Part shown: in pieces, positions 9,601-17,521 of the stretch | Layout of the letters: each line of letters starts with the position of its first letter | Numbering within the stretch: the first letter of the stretch is position 1 | Assembly: GCA_019359245.1 (NCBI GenBank) | Contig: JAHHHR010000058.1 | Coordinates: 1 to 44,781, forward strand | Source: Nostoc desertorum CM1-VF14 | GTDB lineage: Bacteria; Cyanobacteriota; Cyanobacteriia; Cyanobacteriales; Nostocaceae | Length of the DNA: 44,781 nucleotides | Direction of reading: 5' to 3' | Translations under genes and position numbers: made by a program | Notes under the pieces: generated by a model | The model's database searches: none | The model's input: only the letters and a program-made list of their open reading frames with translations | Told to the model about the DNA's origin: nothing

Positions 9601-11114
9601 GCTTCTGGGAAATGCTCAGTACGACAGGTGAGGATGACTTTAGCACCGGGAACCACCACCTTCGCCAGTTCCCAAAAGTTGTTAATCATCTGTTGACGAT
9701 CTACCTTTGCTGCCATTTCGTCAAAGCCATCGAAAATTAGCAGCAACTTACCCATACGATTGAGTTGGTCAAAGACTTCGCTGTTGATGCGGATATTGTG
9801 TTGGGTAAAAAAGAAACCTGCCAAAACATTCTCAACATTTAGTGCTTTGGCAAAGTCACGCAGGGTAATTACCAAAGGCAGACGGGGACGTTCAACACCA
9901 CGTTTTTGGGCATCACGGTAACGTTGCAGTGCAGTCCAAGCATAGTGAAAGACAAACCAAGTTTTACCTGTGCCAAATTCTCCCAGAATTGAAATATGCT
10001 CTTTAGCTGGGTCATCAAGCCAAAGGTCTATATACCCATCAATCCAGCCGTCTTCTTCTTCATATCGACTCACCCCGATTCGCCGCTTGGTAACTGGGTC
10101 AATTTCTTCTTTTGTACAAGCAAGCGGTACATACAAGGTATCAATTTTTCGGCGTTTGATTTCTGCTTCTAACCAGTCGAGATAACCATTAAAGTCAGCA
10201 TCTAAGTCAATCAGTTCGTCAAATGTAAAGCAGTCAAGGCGATGATTTTCTTCCTTCTTGACTTCATCCCGTGCGGCACGGGAAATCCGACGGGTAGTCA
10301 CCAGCCATCCTTCATCAGTTTTTTGCGCCTCAACTGACGAACGCAACGCCATGACATCACTCAGTCCCACCTCTCCTGCAACGCCACGTATAAGAATACG
10401 GTCATAACTGCGACGTACTGGGATGTGAATTATCCATTCAAAATATTCCTCTGCCCAGATTTCATATTTTTCAAAGTCATAGCCCAAGGTTTCAAACCAT
10501 CCTCGCATCTGCTGGGCTAGTGCGATCGCTCTACATTGGTTTGCAGTCGCAGTTCCTGGTAGTGCAGGATAATTCTCTACTGCCAACCTTGCTATTTCTG
10601 TCCGAATTCCCTCCAGCGTCGGCAATCTTTCCAGTTGTTCTTGGATACAAGCAATCCTTTTATGTAGAGAACCAATTTTCTGGTTTAGCAACACATCAGA
10701 GGGAGTGCGAGTGCGTTTAGCAACTTCAATAAATACAGTCGCAAATTCAGCCACTTCTCGCCTGACATCAAGTTCTAAACTACTAATTTCATCACCCAAG
10801 GTATAGGTATCTAAAAAAGCATCAACCTCAGAAAGCAGAATTGAGGGGTTATTGTGGTCTAATGCTGTGCGAAAAGCTTGTTTAATTGCTTGTTGTCGGA
10901 ACAATTCGAGCAATGGCTTAGGTTTGCCTACGCCATATTCTACTAGGGCGTAAGCATAAACACCACTAAAATCAGCAGGTGGATGCTCTGGATCGAGGTT
11001 AAATTGCTGGAGTAACTTAATTACAGTCTCCGAACGCAGAATTTTTTCTTTAATCAAAGGGTTGGCGATGCTAGTAATTGCGTTGAAGACCAGATCCAGG
11101 TTAATCAAGCTCAT
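6645..11114 (-). CDS. STAND NTPase with NACHT-like domain and fourteen WD40 repeats
   Basis: A 1489-residue signal-transduction ATPase. Order of parts: a helical amino region (1-170); a possible restriction-endonuclease-like fold (about 205-290, with the tail GWLVTTRRISRAARDEV); a NACHT-type NTPase with Walker A GEFGTGKTW (about 378-386) and Walker B LLLIFDGFDE (about 455-465); a helical sensor region; a short pentapeptide-like stretch (DFSGA, ADFSN, ANLTG); then fourteen WD40 units, enough for two seven-bladed propellers; and the conserved tail YEGMNITGVKGLTEAEKATL. Relatives act as ligand-triggered switches, some in anti-phage defence. The trigger here is unknown. One 8-residue insertion (MPVAIPLS) comes from a repeat in a HIP1 site. 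The frame is otherwise intact. Confidence 0.9.
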   Translation of the reverse strand: MSLINLDLVFNAITSIANPLIKEKILRSETVIKLLQQFNLDPEHPPADFSGVYAYALVEYGVGKPKPLLELFRQQAIKQAFRTALDHNNPSILLSEVDAFLDTYTLGDEISSLELDVRREVAEFATVFIEVAKRTRTPSDVLLNQKIGSLHKRIACIQEQLERLPTLEGIRTEIARLAVENYPALPGTATANQCRAIALAQQMRGWFETLGYDFEKYEIWAEEYFEWIIHIPVRRSYDRILIRGVAGEVGLSDVMALRSSVEAQKTDEGWLVTTRRISRAARDEVKKEENHRLDCFTFDELIDLDADFNGYLDWLEAEIKRRKIDTLYVPLACTKEEIDPVTKRRIGVSRYEEEDGWIDGYIDLWLDDPAKEHISILGEFGTGKTWFVFHYAWTALQRYRDAQKRGVERPRLPLVITLRDFAKALNVENVLAGFFFTQHNIRINSEVFDQLNRMGKLLLIFDGFDEMAAKVDRQQMINNFWELAKVVVPGAKVILTCRTEHFPEAKEGRALLNAELQASTKKLTGETPQFEVLELEKFNDEQIRQLLSYQAEPATVEQVMGNSQLLDLARRPLMTELILEALPDIEAGKPVDMSRVYFYAVRRKMERDIKAERTFTSLADKLYFLCELSWEMLSSNQMSLNYRLFPERIRRLFGSIVQEEKDLDHWHYDMMAQTMLVRNADGDYTPAHRSLLEFFVAYKFAAELGVLASDFTELAQAQSGLDSSTAPVDYTWSGYFSRQRSSEAMPVAIPLSIAPLRRFISESLEKLKETFGQSPLTKAVMDLLVPMVDVEVNKEIIKVIEATRFRSEDEVGYVGGNAATVAVNIDKAALEEKDFSGAVIKKADFSNSNLVSINLKQANLTGSIFTKILGSVLSVAFNPNDKVLATGDTNGQIHLWAIPDGNRLLTFQGHIDWVRSVVFSPNGRMLVSGSDDQTIKLWDVQSGKCIQTLEGDSGNLYSVAFHPSGRIFATSSEKTLRLWDIHTNECLHILIGHTDKIRSIAFSPDGKMLASGSYDQTIKLWDASTGQCLKTIQANKQGMAFRIRSIAFSPDSKTLASGSSEQIIKLWDVSTGQCLKTIQGHIREVTSVVFSPGGQILASSSFDSTIKLWDLGTGQCLKTLQGHTKWVRSITFSNDGKMLASAGDDQTARLWDLMNSQCFKILQGYHHLVLSVAFSPDNCTLASGSDDGILRLWNTNTGQCFKNLRGHSYWLSSISFSSAGQILASGSSDKTVRLWDLSNGKCLHILKGRGPWVLPVAISSDGKILASSDESIVNLWDVSTGQRLKILQGHNKWVQGIVFAQNGQTLITASEDKTIKIWDAQIGDCIKTLQEDEEVWSVDLHPNTPIIASGTIDGRVKLWNIKTDQCLNSLQAHTHKVRSVVFSPNGKILGSSSHDRTVKLWDVNNGQCLKVLQGHINWVVSISFSPDGKLLASGSEDGTIKLWDTNTGDCLKTLIPPRPYEGMNITGVKGLTEAEKATLKALGAVEDRE
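8854..8885. repeat. 24-nt repeat core inserted in a HIP1 octamer inside the STAND gene
   Basis: GCG, core 8857-8880 (starting ATCGACAAAGGG and ending CACAGGC), then ATCGC. The insert adds MPVAIPLS in frame between SSEA and IAPLRRF of the protein. Removing it restores GCGATCGC. Confidence 0.75.
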
Positions 11115-11422
11115 TAAAATACTCCAAAAACACAGAGCTATCTTGCTAACTAAGGGTTAATTACTGTTACAAATAATATACCGCCAAAAACAGTTTTATT
11201 TTATACTTTCCCAATGATTATCGAAAGAATACATTTGATAACTGTAATTTACTAGGCGGTCGCTTTGCTCCTCCTGTTCAACAATATTTTTTCAGAGTTG
11301 ATTGCAAAGTAGATTTTGGAAGTAGTTGATCACTGCTTCGGCGTAGTTCGCCGCAGGCATCGTTTCCATTCCATCACTCAAGGTATATTCGCGGGTATTC
11401 ATCGCGTCAAATTAAATTAACA
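11115..11422. other. divergent intergenic region with a repeat fragment
   Basis: About 300 bp between the STAND gene (leftward) and the M15-like gene (rightward), which must hold both promoters. It is AT-rich near 11170-11260 and contains a shortened member of the HIP1-associated repeat at 11341-11363 (GCG, 15-nt core, ATCGT). No gene is visible. Confidence 0.5.
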
Positions 11423-12085
11423 ATGATGAAAAGACCACAAACTGTCAAATCATTGGAAGAATTAGGTCGAGTACGTTTGTCAAAAAACTTTTTTATGCGT
11501 GATTTTTTGCACTCAGAAATTTCTCAAATTGAAGGGATTCCAAATATCCCAGATAATCCTGATTTGGCGATCGCCTCCGGCAAAAGTCTTTGTGAACAAG
11601 TTCTAGAACCAATTCAACAAGCTTTCGGAAGAATCAGCATTCGCTCTGGATATCGGTCATCTGCTATCAATGCTAAAGGTGCAGAAAATAAAAATCAGTA
11701 CAATTGTGCTAGTAACGTATCTAACTATGCAGTTCATATCTGGGATGTTCCAGACGCTAAAGGTTATATGGGTGCTACAGCCTGCATTATTGTGAATTCT
11801 TTCATTGATTATTATGAGAAAACTGCCGATTGGACAGCCTTAGCATGGTGGATTCACGATTACATTGATTATTACAATGCAATCACCTTTTTTCCAAAGT
11901 ATGCTGCGTTCAATATTGGTTGGTCTGAAAATCCCGAATGCAGAAAACTATACATTTACAGCTATATCCCTAATCCTTACACAAGCAAAAAGGGATATTT
12001 AACACGTTTAGGCGCAGAAAATTATTTAGGTTCACATAAACAGTTTTATGAAGAGTTGGCAACGCAGTTAGCTATTACACTTTAA
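11423..12085 (+). CDS. M15-like (D-Ala-D-Ala carboxypeptidase/Hedgehog fold) protein
   Basis: A 220-residue protein without a signal peptide. The segment RISIRSGYRSSAINAKGA (about residues 71-88) is the characteristic start of the M15 peptidase core, followed by NYAVHIWDV (about 101-109), which occupies the place of the usual H-x(6)-D zinc-binding motif but is altered. The carboxy part (WTALAWWIHDYIDYYNAITFFP) is rich in aromatic residues. Classical members cleave peptidoglycan stem peptides. Because the zinc motif is not standard, enzyme activity is uncertain and a phage or plasmid structural role is possible. Start ATG 11423; ATG 11426 is also possible. Confidence 0.55.
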   Translation: MMKRPQTVKSLEELGRVRLSKNFFMRDFLHSEISQIEGIPNIPDNPDLAIASGKSLCEQVLEPIQQAFGRISIRSGYRSSAINAKGAENKNQYNCASNVSNYAVHIWDVPDAKGYMGATACIIVNSFIDYYEKTADWTALAWWIHDYIDYYNAITFFPKYAAFNIGWSENPECRKLYIYSYIPNPYTSKKGYLTRLGAENYLGSHKQFYEELATQLAITL

Positions 12086-12440
12086 CTTCAGACTCTAGAA
12101 AGCTCAAAAGTTTTTCTTCCAACTCAGTTAGAGAAGGACGATTCACCTTACCCAATAACTGCAACAGACTTTTGACAGTCTCCTCTAACGAATCGGAATA
12201 CACGCGATTGATGCGTAGGCGTAGCCCACCGCAGGCATCGCAAATCACCTGCATCTGCTGACACTCCGCAGGCAAGTAATCGTAAGACTTCAGATGCTGC
12301 AACCCAACGGCATACTAGCTATCCCACATTTTCACGGTGCAACTAAAGTCATTCACTGTGCTGACAATCGCCCAACAGCCACCCTTGCCTCTCAGTTCTG
12401 GATGTCCTTGGCAATGATTTGGCAGGCACAAACTCCCCTT
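12075..12440 (-). pseudogene. 3'-end remnant (copy B) of the ParB/KorB-like gene
   Basis: The region aligns with the last third of the intact gene at 17522-18550. A 75-residue frame remains open (12075-12302: LKSYDYLPAECQQMQVICD ... SDSLEETVKSLLQLLGKVNRP), and upstream the match continues, with a stop, through sequence equal to SCWAIVSAVNNFSCTVKMWD, ending near 12440. The short repeat at 12213-12241 adds seven residues compared with the intact copy. It converges with, and by 11 bp overlaps, the end of the M15-like gene. Confidence 0.8.
12213..12241. repeat. 21-nt repeat core inserted in a HIP1 octamer (paralogue shows the empty site)
   Basis: GCG, core 12216-12236, ATCGC. The corresponding place in the intact paralogue near 17667 reads ATGCGATCGCTAATC, that is, an uninterrupted HIP1 site. 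Confidence 0.88.
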
Positions 12441-12574
12441 AACCTCAGTAGGAGCTTGCTTGGCTAGCAGTTAGCAATATTGAGACTACTATACTGAATA
12501 ACAAGTAAATAAATATACTGATGTGTTATTGCAAATTGAGATAGTAAAGTATTTAATAAATTAAAGCAAAGCTA

Positions 12575-13012
12575 ATGAAAAAATTATTTGTAACTATTAA
12601 TATTTTGGCGTTTTTATTACCTTTAACTGCTGTAGCTAATAATATAAATGACGATTTGTCATTCTTCGGGAGCAATAACAATTTGATTATCGCACTGGAT
12701 AACAAAACTAATACTGCATGTTCTTTCAATACAAAGACTAATTCAGTCGTTAAAATGTCTGGCGTTAAGTTTACTAATACCCGAATGGTCGGGGCTTCTT
12801 ACTGGTGGGGAAAACTAGGCGGCAACTTGAACCATTTCCTTGATCCTAAAACATTAAAGATTAGCGAAATTAAAGGTAAATGGAGCGACAACAACGTAAT
12901 GTTAATCAAGATACAACATTACAAAGACTACGGTACTTACACTGAAAGTCTCGGTGCAACTTGTGTTAAAGAAGGTGGGTTAAGCGAAGTAGCTAAGAAG
13001 ATGAGAAGGTAA
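12575..13012 (+). CDS. secreted protein of unknown function
   Basis: A 145-residue protein with a clear signal peptide: basic start MKK, hydrophobic core LFVTINILAFLLPLTAV, and a likely cleavage after AVA near residue 21. The mature part is basic and contains a pair of cysteines (FNTKTN preceded by ACS, and GATCVKEG near the end) that could form a disulphide. No known domain was recognised. It is AT-rich, with promoter-like AT sequence upstream (12480-12560), and stands alone between two decayed gene copies. Confidence 0.7.
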   Translation: MKKLFVTINILAFLLPLTAVANNINDDLSFFGSNNNLIIALDNKTNTACSFNTKTNSVVKMSGVKFTNTRMVGASYWWGKLGGNLNHFLDPKTLKISEIKGKWSDNNVMLIKIQHYKDYGTYTESLGATCVKEGGLSEVAKKMRR

Positions 13013-13105
13013 CTGAGCTTATATTTAATCTCAATTATCACAATTTTATACTGTGTGTTTATCTGCTTATATCCAAGTAATTTAGCAGTTGTTGCTTCTA
13101 CTTAT

Positions 13106-13417
13106 TCACATAGGAGCAAAACGATCGCGTCCGATGTGAACTTCCCACTCCACAACTCTAGCAGAGTCCGCTAGCATACCATCTCGCACACGAGGACTGC
13201 TGTTTACAACAGCTTGAGCCTGTTCAAGATTCTCTGCCTGGATAACCCAAAGCCCAGTTCCATCATGGGGAAAAAACGGCCCACAGCACAGTAGTGTTCC
13301 TTTCTCATGTTGCTCCTTAAACCAAGCGAGTTGATCAAGGTCATGCTCTGGGTGAGCCAATTTATAGTCGTAATACCCTGGAACGGTTGCAACCACAACG
13401 GCAAAAAGTTTAGACAT
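13106..13417 (-). CDS. YciI-like (YCII-related domain) protein
   Basis: A 103-residue protein of the ferredoxin-like YCII fold. The pattern LFAVVVATVPGYYDYKLAH, then HLDQLAWFKEQHEKGTLLCCGPF-like text (here HDLDQLAWFKEQHEKGTLL), then GTGLWVIQAENLEQAQAVVNSSPRVRDGM follows the family closely, including the conserved His-Asp pair early on and the GP[FY] turn. Members are small dimeric proteins, some with hydrolase activity; the substrate is unknown. Start ATG 13417. No operon partner. Confidence 0.82.
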   Translation of the reverse strand: MSKLFAVVVATVPGYYDYKLAHPEHDLDQLAWFKEQHEKGTLLCCGPFFPHDGTGLWVIQAENLEQAQAVVNSSPRVRDGMLADSARVVEWEVHIGRDRFAPM

Positions 13418-13544
13418 AATGCTCTGGTTGGTGATTTGAGATGATGTTCAGATTGTATGACCCAAGAACAAGAAATACTTTTGTGCCATGAAATAGCGAC
13501 TGTATGAACGCCAGTGTATCTTCAAAGATCGGATCAACTCTGCC

Positions 13545-13850
13545 CTAATCTACAATCTCATATTCTTGTTCAAGAAAACCTAATAGTTTTTCCTCAAACT
13601 CACTCAAATATGGGCGCTTCAACTCCCCCAAACACTTCAAAATTGCCTAGAATGGTGCTTCTAGCTTGCCACTATCCCGTAGCCTAATGATGCAATCATC
13701 TACAGTAGGAGAAACAGCGCCATCGCTTATCTCCTAAACTTGCTGACACTCTTGGGGCAAGTCGTTGAAGGACTTCAGATGCTGCAACCCAACTCTGTAT
13801 TCGCCATACCCAAGTCTCACGGTGAAACTGAAATCATTCACTGCGCTGAG
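13545..13850 (-). pseudogene. 3'-end remnant (copy C) of the ParB/KorB-like gene
   Basis: On the minus strand this stretch shows, in broken frames, the same order of segments as the intact gene: a NNFS.TVRLGYGEYRVGLQHLKS-like block at the right, then DLPQECQQ, then the LEELKRPYLSEFEEKLLGFLEQEYE-like end at 13548-13620. Internal stops (for example near 13648 and 13735) and an extra segment near the place of the HIP1-site insertions rule out a working product. No frame of useful length remains. Confidence 0.7.
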
Positions 13851-13907
13851 TATTTCAAACCTGAATGACATCTTAATGACGCACCAGAATAATCAAATTA
13901 ATTGCAT

Positions 13908-14663
13908 CTACCAAAAATTCTTTTCAATAGGATCTGAACCAATCAGAAAATCAAAATTACCTTCACCCCTACTTGTCTTCAATCTTTCCATGATTTTTTT
14001 CGGGTTATCGTGGGGGCCATTGACATAAAATGGTTTCCCGTCACGACCACATTCAATACGTATACTCCCATCCCATTCTCCGATATGCGAACGCGATTTA
14101 GAAAAGTCTTTGTGTGGTTGAAACCCTAAGCTTTCTGCGTATTCGCAAGCACTAAATATCATCCCTTGGGCAGCTTCAAGGGGAACAAGGTGCGGTTTTC
14201 CGGGAAATGGCTGGAATACTGATTCAGTAAATTCTTTAAATTTTATCCTGTCTACTGTACGTGGTGGTATGGTATCTTTAACGCCTAAGCACCATATATC
14301 TAAAAGGTAACTACAGACCGTGATTTGATTGTATCGAGCAACTCTTGCTATAACTACCAATCCTAAACCGCGATCAATATCATCGTCATTGTTTTTTACA
14401 GGTAGGATTTTTGTCAGCAGATTTTTGATGCTGTTTTCTGGTGGGATTTTCGGTAACAATTGGATAAGACTCTCGCTTGCTAAACACTGATATACAGGGT
14501 CTAGCTCTCCTTTTGTCAATCTATCTAATGTGGTTTGCTGTGCTTGATTTTGGATCGCTGCATTGACATCTGACACTTTAATACCCAATTTTCGGGCTAT
14601 TTGTTTAGGTGTTAAATTCAATGCCCGTAAATTTATGATTTCTTCTTGTTGTGTTTCTGTCAT
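13908..14663 (-). CDS. unknown protein with an amino-terminal helix-turn-helix
   Basis: A 251-residue protein. Residues 1-40 (EEIINLRALNLTPKQIARKLGIKVSDVNAAIQ) form a convincing helix-turn-helix like those of resolvase or sigma-type DNA-binding segments. The rest (about 90-251) is a distinct domain with LGLVVIARVARYNQITVCSYLLDIWCLGVKD and, near the end, GEWDGSIRIECGRDGKPFYVNGPHDNP, which I do not recognise as a named family. Expression may run from the AT-rich gap at 14664-14936. It could be a regulator, but that is inference from the amino end only. Confidence 0.65.
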   Translation of the reverse strand: MTETQQEEIINLRALNLTPKQIARKLGIKVSDVNAAIQNQAQQTTLDRLTKGELDPVYQCLASESLIQLLPKIPPENSIKNLLTKILPVKNNDDDIDRGLGLVVIARVARYNQITVCSYLLDIWCLGVKDTIPPRTVDRIKFKEFTESVFQPFPGKPHLVPLEAAQGMIFSACEYAESLGFQPHKDFSKSRSHIGEWDGSIRIECGRDGKPFYVNGPHDNPKKIMERLKTSRGEGNFDFLIGSDPIEKNFW

Positions 14664-14936
14664 AAATTACTACTTTCTACAAACAAGTAAGAGCGGAAAT
14701 ATTAAACCAAAGATTGCTTTTATTTGCTATTCTACAGCCGCTTGAAGTCAAAATTGGATCACGTACACTATTTTTGCAACATGACTTCAAATGTGCTAGC
14801 AAATTTAACTGGAGCATTACAAGTAGTGATCGCACCTAACTGGTTTTATCTTTGGCTTCGTTAATCAACAATTTATCACTGATGGTAAATTTATCATAGT
14901 GCTGTCTGCTCGTCCCACCTCATCAATATCCAGACT
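14664..14936. other. divergent intergenic region
   Basis: About 270 bp between two divergent genes. It should contain both promoters. No gene, repeat family or strong hairpin was noticed. Confidence 0.4.
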
Positions 14937-15347
14937 ATGAACATCGACCAATTTCAGGAACTGAGGCAAAAACTGACCTCAGAACCAGACTTGTCCAATA
15001 TCTGGTTGTTTTACATGGATCATTTTGCGGATCATGCAGAATTTACTGATCTGGGAGAGCCTGCTTATAATGAATACCTAGATGGTGTCATCCAAAAAAC
15101 TTGTGAGCAAATGTTTGGTAGGATAATAAAGATTACTGACTTTCTCCTGATCTACATTGCAGAGTATGATTTATTTCATGGCCCTTTTCAAGTTGAACGG
15201 CGTATCGGGGGCGTGATTTATTTCGAGGATCTTAAAATTGGGTTGATTGCAGTGTCAGCAGATTATCCTCCTACTGATGCGGTTAAGTATTCACGTTTTT
15301 CTGAGGTGCTTCAATTACCAACACCTAATCGCAACAACCTTAATTGA
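14937..15347 (+). CDS. conserved hypothetical protein, 136 residues
   Basis: An acidic cytosolic protein (MNIDQFQELRQKLTSEPDLS, then NIWLFYMDHFADHAEFTDLG). The middle (YIAEYDLFHGPFQVERRIGGVIYFEDLKIGLIAV) alternates in a way that suggests a beta-sheet fold. No catalytic motif or known domain was recognised. Coding bias looks normal and the start ATG at 14937 is the first in frame. It is alone on its strand, between minus-strand genes. Confidence 0.6.
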   Translation: MNIDQFQELRQKLTSEPDLSNIWLFYMDHFADHAEFTDLGEPAYNEYLDGVIQKTCEQMFGRIIKITDFLLIYIAEYDLFHGPFQVERRIGGVIYFEDLKIGLIAVSADYPPTDAVKYSRFSEVLQLPTPNRNNLN

Positions 15348-15469
15348 GAGGCGGGCAACGCAAAAAAACTTTTAGCAAGTGCCATATCCAAAATGAATTA
15401 TTTGTCCAGAAACTATAAGGGATTGCTCATATTTTTTACAAAATCTAGAATACCGCAATGATTAAAGTT

Positions 15470-15835
15470 TTAGATAGATTCAGACAGCAACCCTGACATA
15501 TCTAATACTCGCTCTGACCAAGTACTAGCTTGCTCGGACATATTTTTACGTTCGCTCTCATTAGACCAAAGACTATCAAATTTTAATTTCCAACGTGCTA
15601 GTTGGATTTGAATGTTAACCAATTCTTCGGCATACTCAGGTTCAATTTCTGCTGCTGTCCATTCGATAAAACACATAGTTTCATCTGCAACACTTTCGAC
15701 CGCTTCAGGGTAAGCAGTGTCACAAAATGTTCTCAGCCTACCTAAATTAGAAGCTATATGCCCTAAGCGATGTGATGTATTTTCGCCTTGAAACCGTGCT
15801 TGTTTTTCATCTAAATTCTGGTTCATATCCACCAA
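15470..15835 (-). CDS. unknown helical protein overlapping the DUF5674 gene
   Basis: A 121-residue, largely helical, acidic protein (RLGHIASNLGRLRTFCDTAY, then EPEYAEELVNIQIQLARWKL). Its start overlaps the end of the DUF5674 gene by 29 bp (or 20 bp if ATG 15826 is used), so the two are almost certainly co-transcribed and translationally coupled. No domain was recognised. A small accessory partner of the DUF5674 protein is the simplest reading of the arrangement. Confidence 0.65.
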   Translation of the reverse strand: MVDMNQNLDEKQARFQGENTSHRLGHIASNLGRLRTFCDTAYPEAVESVADETMCFIEWTAAEIEPEYAEELVNIQIQLARWKLKFDSLWSNESERKNMSEQASTWSERVLDMSGLLSESI

Positions 15836-16157
15836 TTAACTCCTGGGTTATTTTTTTAACACGTTCTCGAATCGCTGGGACTTGAATTACCATTGAGCGA
15901 TTATTTTGGCTGGGACGTATGTTAATAATCGATTCATAAGCTATCGATTGGTCAAAGGGAGTCCAATCCGCACCCCAGATATCTCGCTGTCTACTACCGT
16001 CTTCAAGCAATGCTGCTTCACAAAAAGCGTGTTTCTCTCCTCCTCCAGCTAAAATCCCTCTTTCTATATCTACTGCCACTTTAATGTAAACTCGCAAAGT
16101 TTGCAGCATTAACTCCACTTGTTCGAGAGTTGCTCTTTCCCTAATAATCAGTACCAA
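15807..16157 (-). CDS. DUF5674-family protein
   Basis: The sequence LIIRERATLEQVELMLQTLR, then YIKVAVDIERGILAGGGEKHA, CEAALLEDGSRQRDIWGADW and INIRPSQNNRSMVIQ follows the DUF5674 pattern as I know it from cyanobacteria: a small protein with a conserved D-x-E-R-x-x-L-x-G-G-G-E core. Function is unknown; members are often near toxin-antitoxin or plasmid genes. I place the start at the TTG at 16157, which has AAGGGTGAG just upstream; the frame is open to 16187, where another TTG exists. It overlaps the next gene. Confidence 0.7.
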   Translation of the reverse strand: MVLIIRERATLEQVELMLQTLRVYIKVAVDIERGILAGGGEKHAFCEAALLEDGSRQRDIWGADWTPFDQSIAYESIINIRPSQNNRSMVIQVPAIRERVKKITQELIGGYEPEFR

Positions 16158-16247
16158 AATCTCACCCTTACCTGCATAAATGCACAAGTCAAAATTCTAC
16201 TTTGTAGAATCCCTTGAATCCCAAAATTAATCACTTGCAGCATTATG

Positions 16248-16490
16248 GTATGATTTCCAACTCCAGAAGACTCAACACTTTCTCTTCCAAATCCGTCAAA
16301 TAAGCCCGATTCAGCTTCCCTAACGACTCTAAAAACTTCTGCACTGACTCCTCTAGCCCAGTGGAACACCCTCTAATGCGTAAACGCATAGCGGCTGGTC
16401 TTTGGACATCCCTCAGAAGACTGCATCTGCTGACATTCGGCAGGTTGAGAATTGCAAAACTTTAAGTGTTGTAATTCCATAGTTTACCAT
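16248..16490 (-). pseudogene. 3'-end remnant (copy D) of the ParB/KorB-like gene
   Basis: The stretch CCAACTCCAGAAGACTCAAC near 16258 parallels the 3' end of the intact gene at about 17540, and the match continues through the QHLKFCNSQPAECQQMQ-like part at the right edge. At the position of the HIP1 site of the intact gene it has GCG followed by unrelated repeat-like sequence (TAAACGCATAGCGGCTGG), which breaks the frame. It lies between the DUF5674 gene and the GST gene. Confidence 0.75.
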
Positions 16491-16617
16491 GCCTAAAAGA
16501 TTAAGATAAAACGGTTTTAGTCAGAGTCCATAAGATTGCTTTCTTCGTCGCAATCATGGGGTACTATTTTTGAATGCAGTTTAGTATTAGACCCATTTTT
16601 TGAGTGAAAATAAATCT

Positions 16618-17229
16618 ATGAATAGAACGTTATACTATCATCAGCAATCAAACTTTTCTCGGAAAATCAGAATATTGTTAATAGAGAAAAATTTAGATTG
16701 TGAATTCAAAGAAATTAATTTAGCCAATAAACCCCCTGAATTCCTTGAAATTTCTCCTATTGGTCAAGTCCCTGTGTTTGTAGATGAAGATGGCACGGTA
16801 ATTTGGGACTCTACATTGATTGCAGAGTATCTAGACGAAACTTATCCACAGCCTAGCTTTTACCCAAGCGCTCCTCACATACGGCTTGAGTGCCGTAAAT
16901 GGGAACAACTAGCAGATACTTTAGGCGACAATATTATAAGTTTATGGGTACTAGATTTTATGGGTGATCTAGCTCCTGCTTATTATCGAAAAAAATATGA
17001 AACATTAATTAATCGCCTTTTACCAATCTTTGATTCCCAACTGCGTTCAACTAAATATTTGTTAGAGGGTGAAACATGGACAGCAGCAGATGTGGCAGCA
17101 TTATGTTCCCTCGGTTATTACAGCTTTCGCTTAAATGAAGACTGGCTTCTTCAGTATCCTTATTTGAGAGACTGGTTTAATACATTACAGGAGCGTGAAT
17201 CAGTCAAGTCAACTATTCCAAAAAAGTAA
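16618..17229 (+). CDS. glutathione S-transferase family protein
   Basis: A 203-residue GST. The amino thioredoxin-like domain shows NFSRKIRILLIEKNL, the cis-proline loop PIGQVPVFV and the glutathione-binding DSTLIAEYLDETYP motif; the carboxy helical domain includes LEGETWTAADVAALCSLGYY with the typical N-capping T-x-A-D motif. Such enzymes conjugate or reduce substrates with glutathione in the cytosol. I use ATG 16618 over the in-frame TTG at 16600, because MNRTLYYHQQSNFS begins the fold at the right distance. It is flanked by decayed copies of the ParB/KorB-like gene. Confidence 0.88.
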   Translation: MNRTLYYHQQSNFSRKIRILLIEKNLDCEFKEINLANKPPEFLEISPIGQVPVFVDEDGTVIWDSTLIAEYLDETYPQPSFYPSAPHIRLECRKWEQLADTLGDNIISLWVLDFMGDLAPAYYRKKYETLINRLLPIFDSQLRSTKYLLEGETWTAADVAALCSLGYYSFRLNEDWLLQYPYLRDWFNTLQERESVKSTIPKK

Positions 17230-17305
17230 GGATTTAGGTCTAATATTGGGGAAGCAAAGAAGGGCGAGACAGATTCTGAGGTTTTATTTGGTTTTGTTAA
17301 TTTCT

Positions 17306-17393
17306 AGCCAGTTGTAGAGTGGGAACTGAACTCTGTTGAGCGCTGTATGAATCATGTAGAGGGGTTCTACAGCACTCAACTAAACAACTGGCT
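17306..17393. repeat. nested inverted repeat (88 bp)
   Basis: AGCCAGTTGT (17306-17315) pairs with ACAACTGGCT (17384-17393), and inside it GTTGAGCGCTGTA (17335-17347) pairs with TACAGCACTCAAC (17368-17380) with one mismatch. It lies between the convergent GST and ParB/KorB-like genes. It could be a small MITE-like repeat or a structured 3' end; there is no T-tract. Confidence 0.7.
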
Positions 17394-17521
17394 CCGGCTG
17401 GATGTCAAGAAGCGGGAAGTTTTATCTTTTCCCTCGTACAACTTCTTCACTTTCCCGTTGTGTTGCTAACTCCATTGAAACTGCAACCCAAAGACATTGG
17501 ATGCCAATTTGCCAAAATTGT

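Noticed and set aside
9970..10185. Small plus-strand genes inside the STAND gene
   Set aside because: They are antisense shadows of a strongly conserved coding region, with no ribosome-binding site.
12075..12302. Independent 75-residue gene
   Set aside because: It is the open remainder of a longer decayed copy of the ParB/KorB-like gene, whose similarity continues through stops to about 12440.
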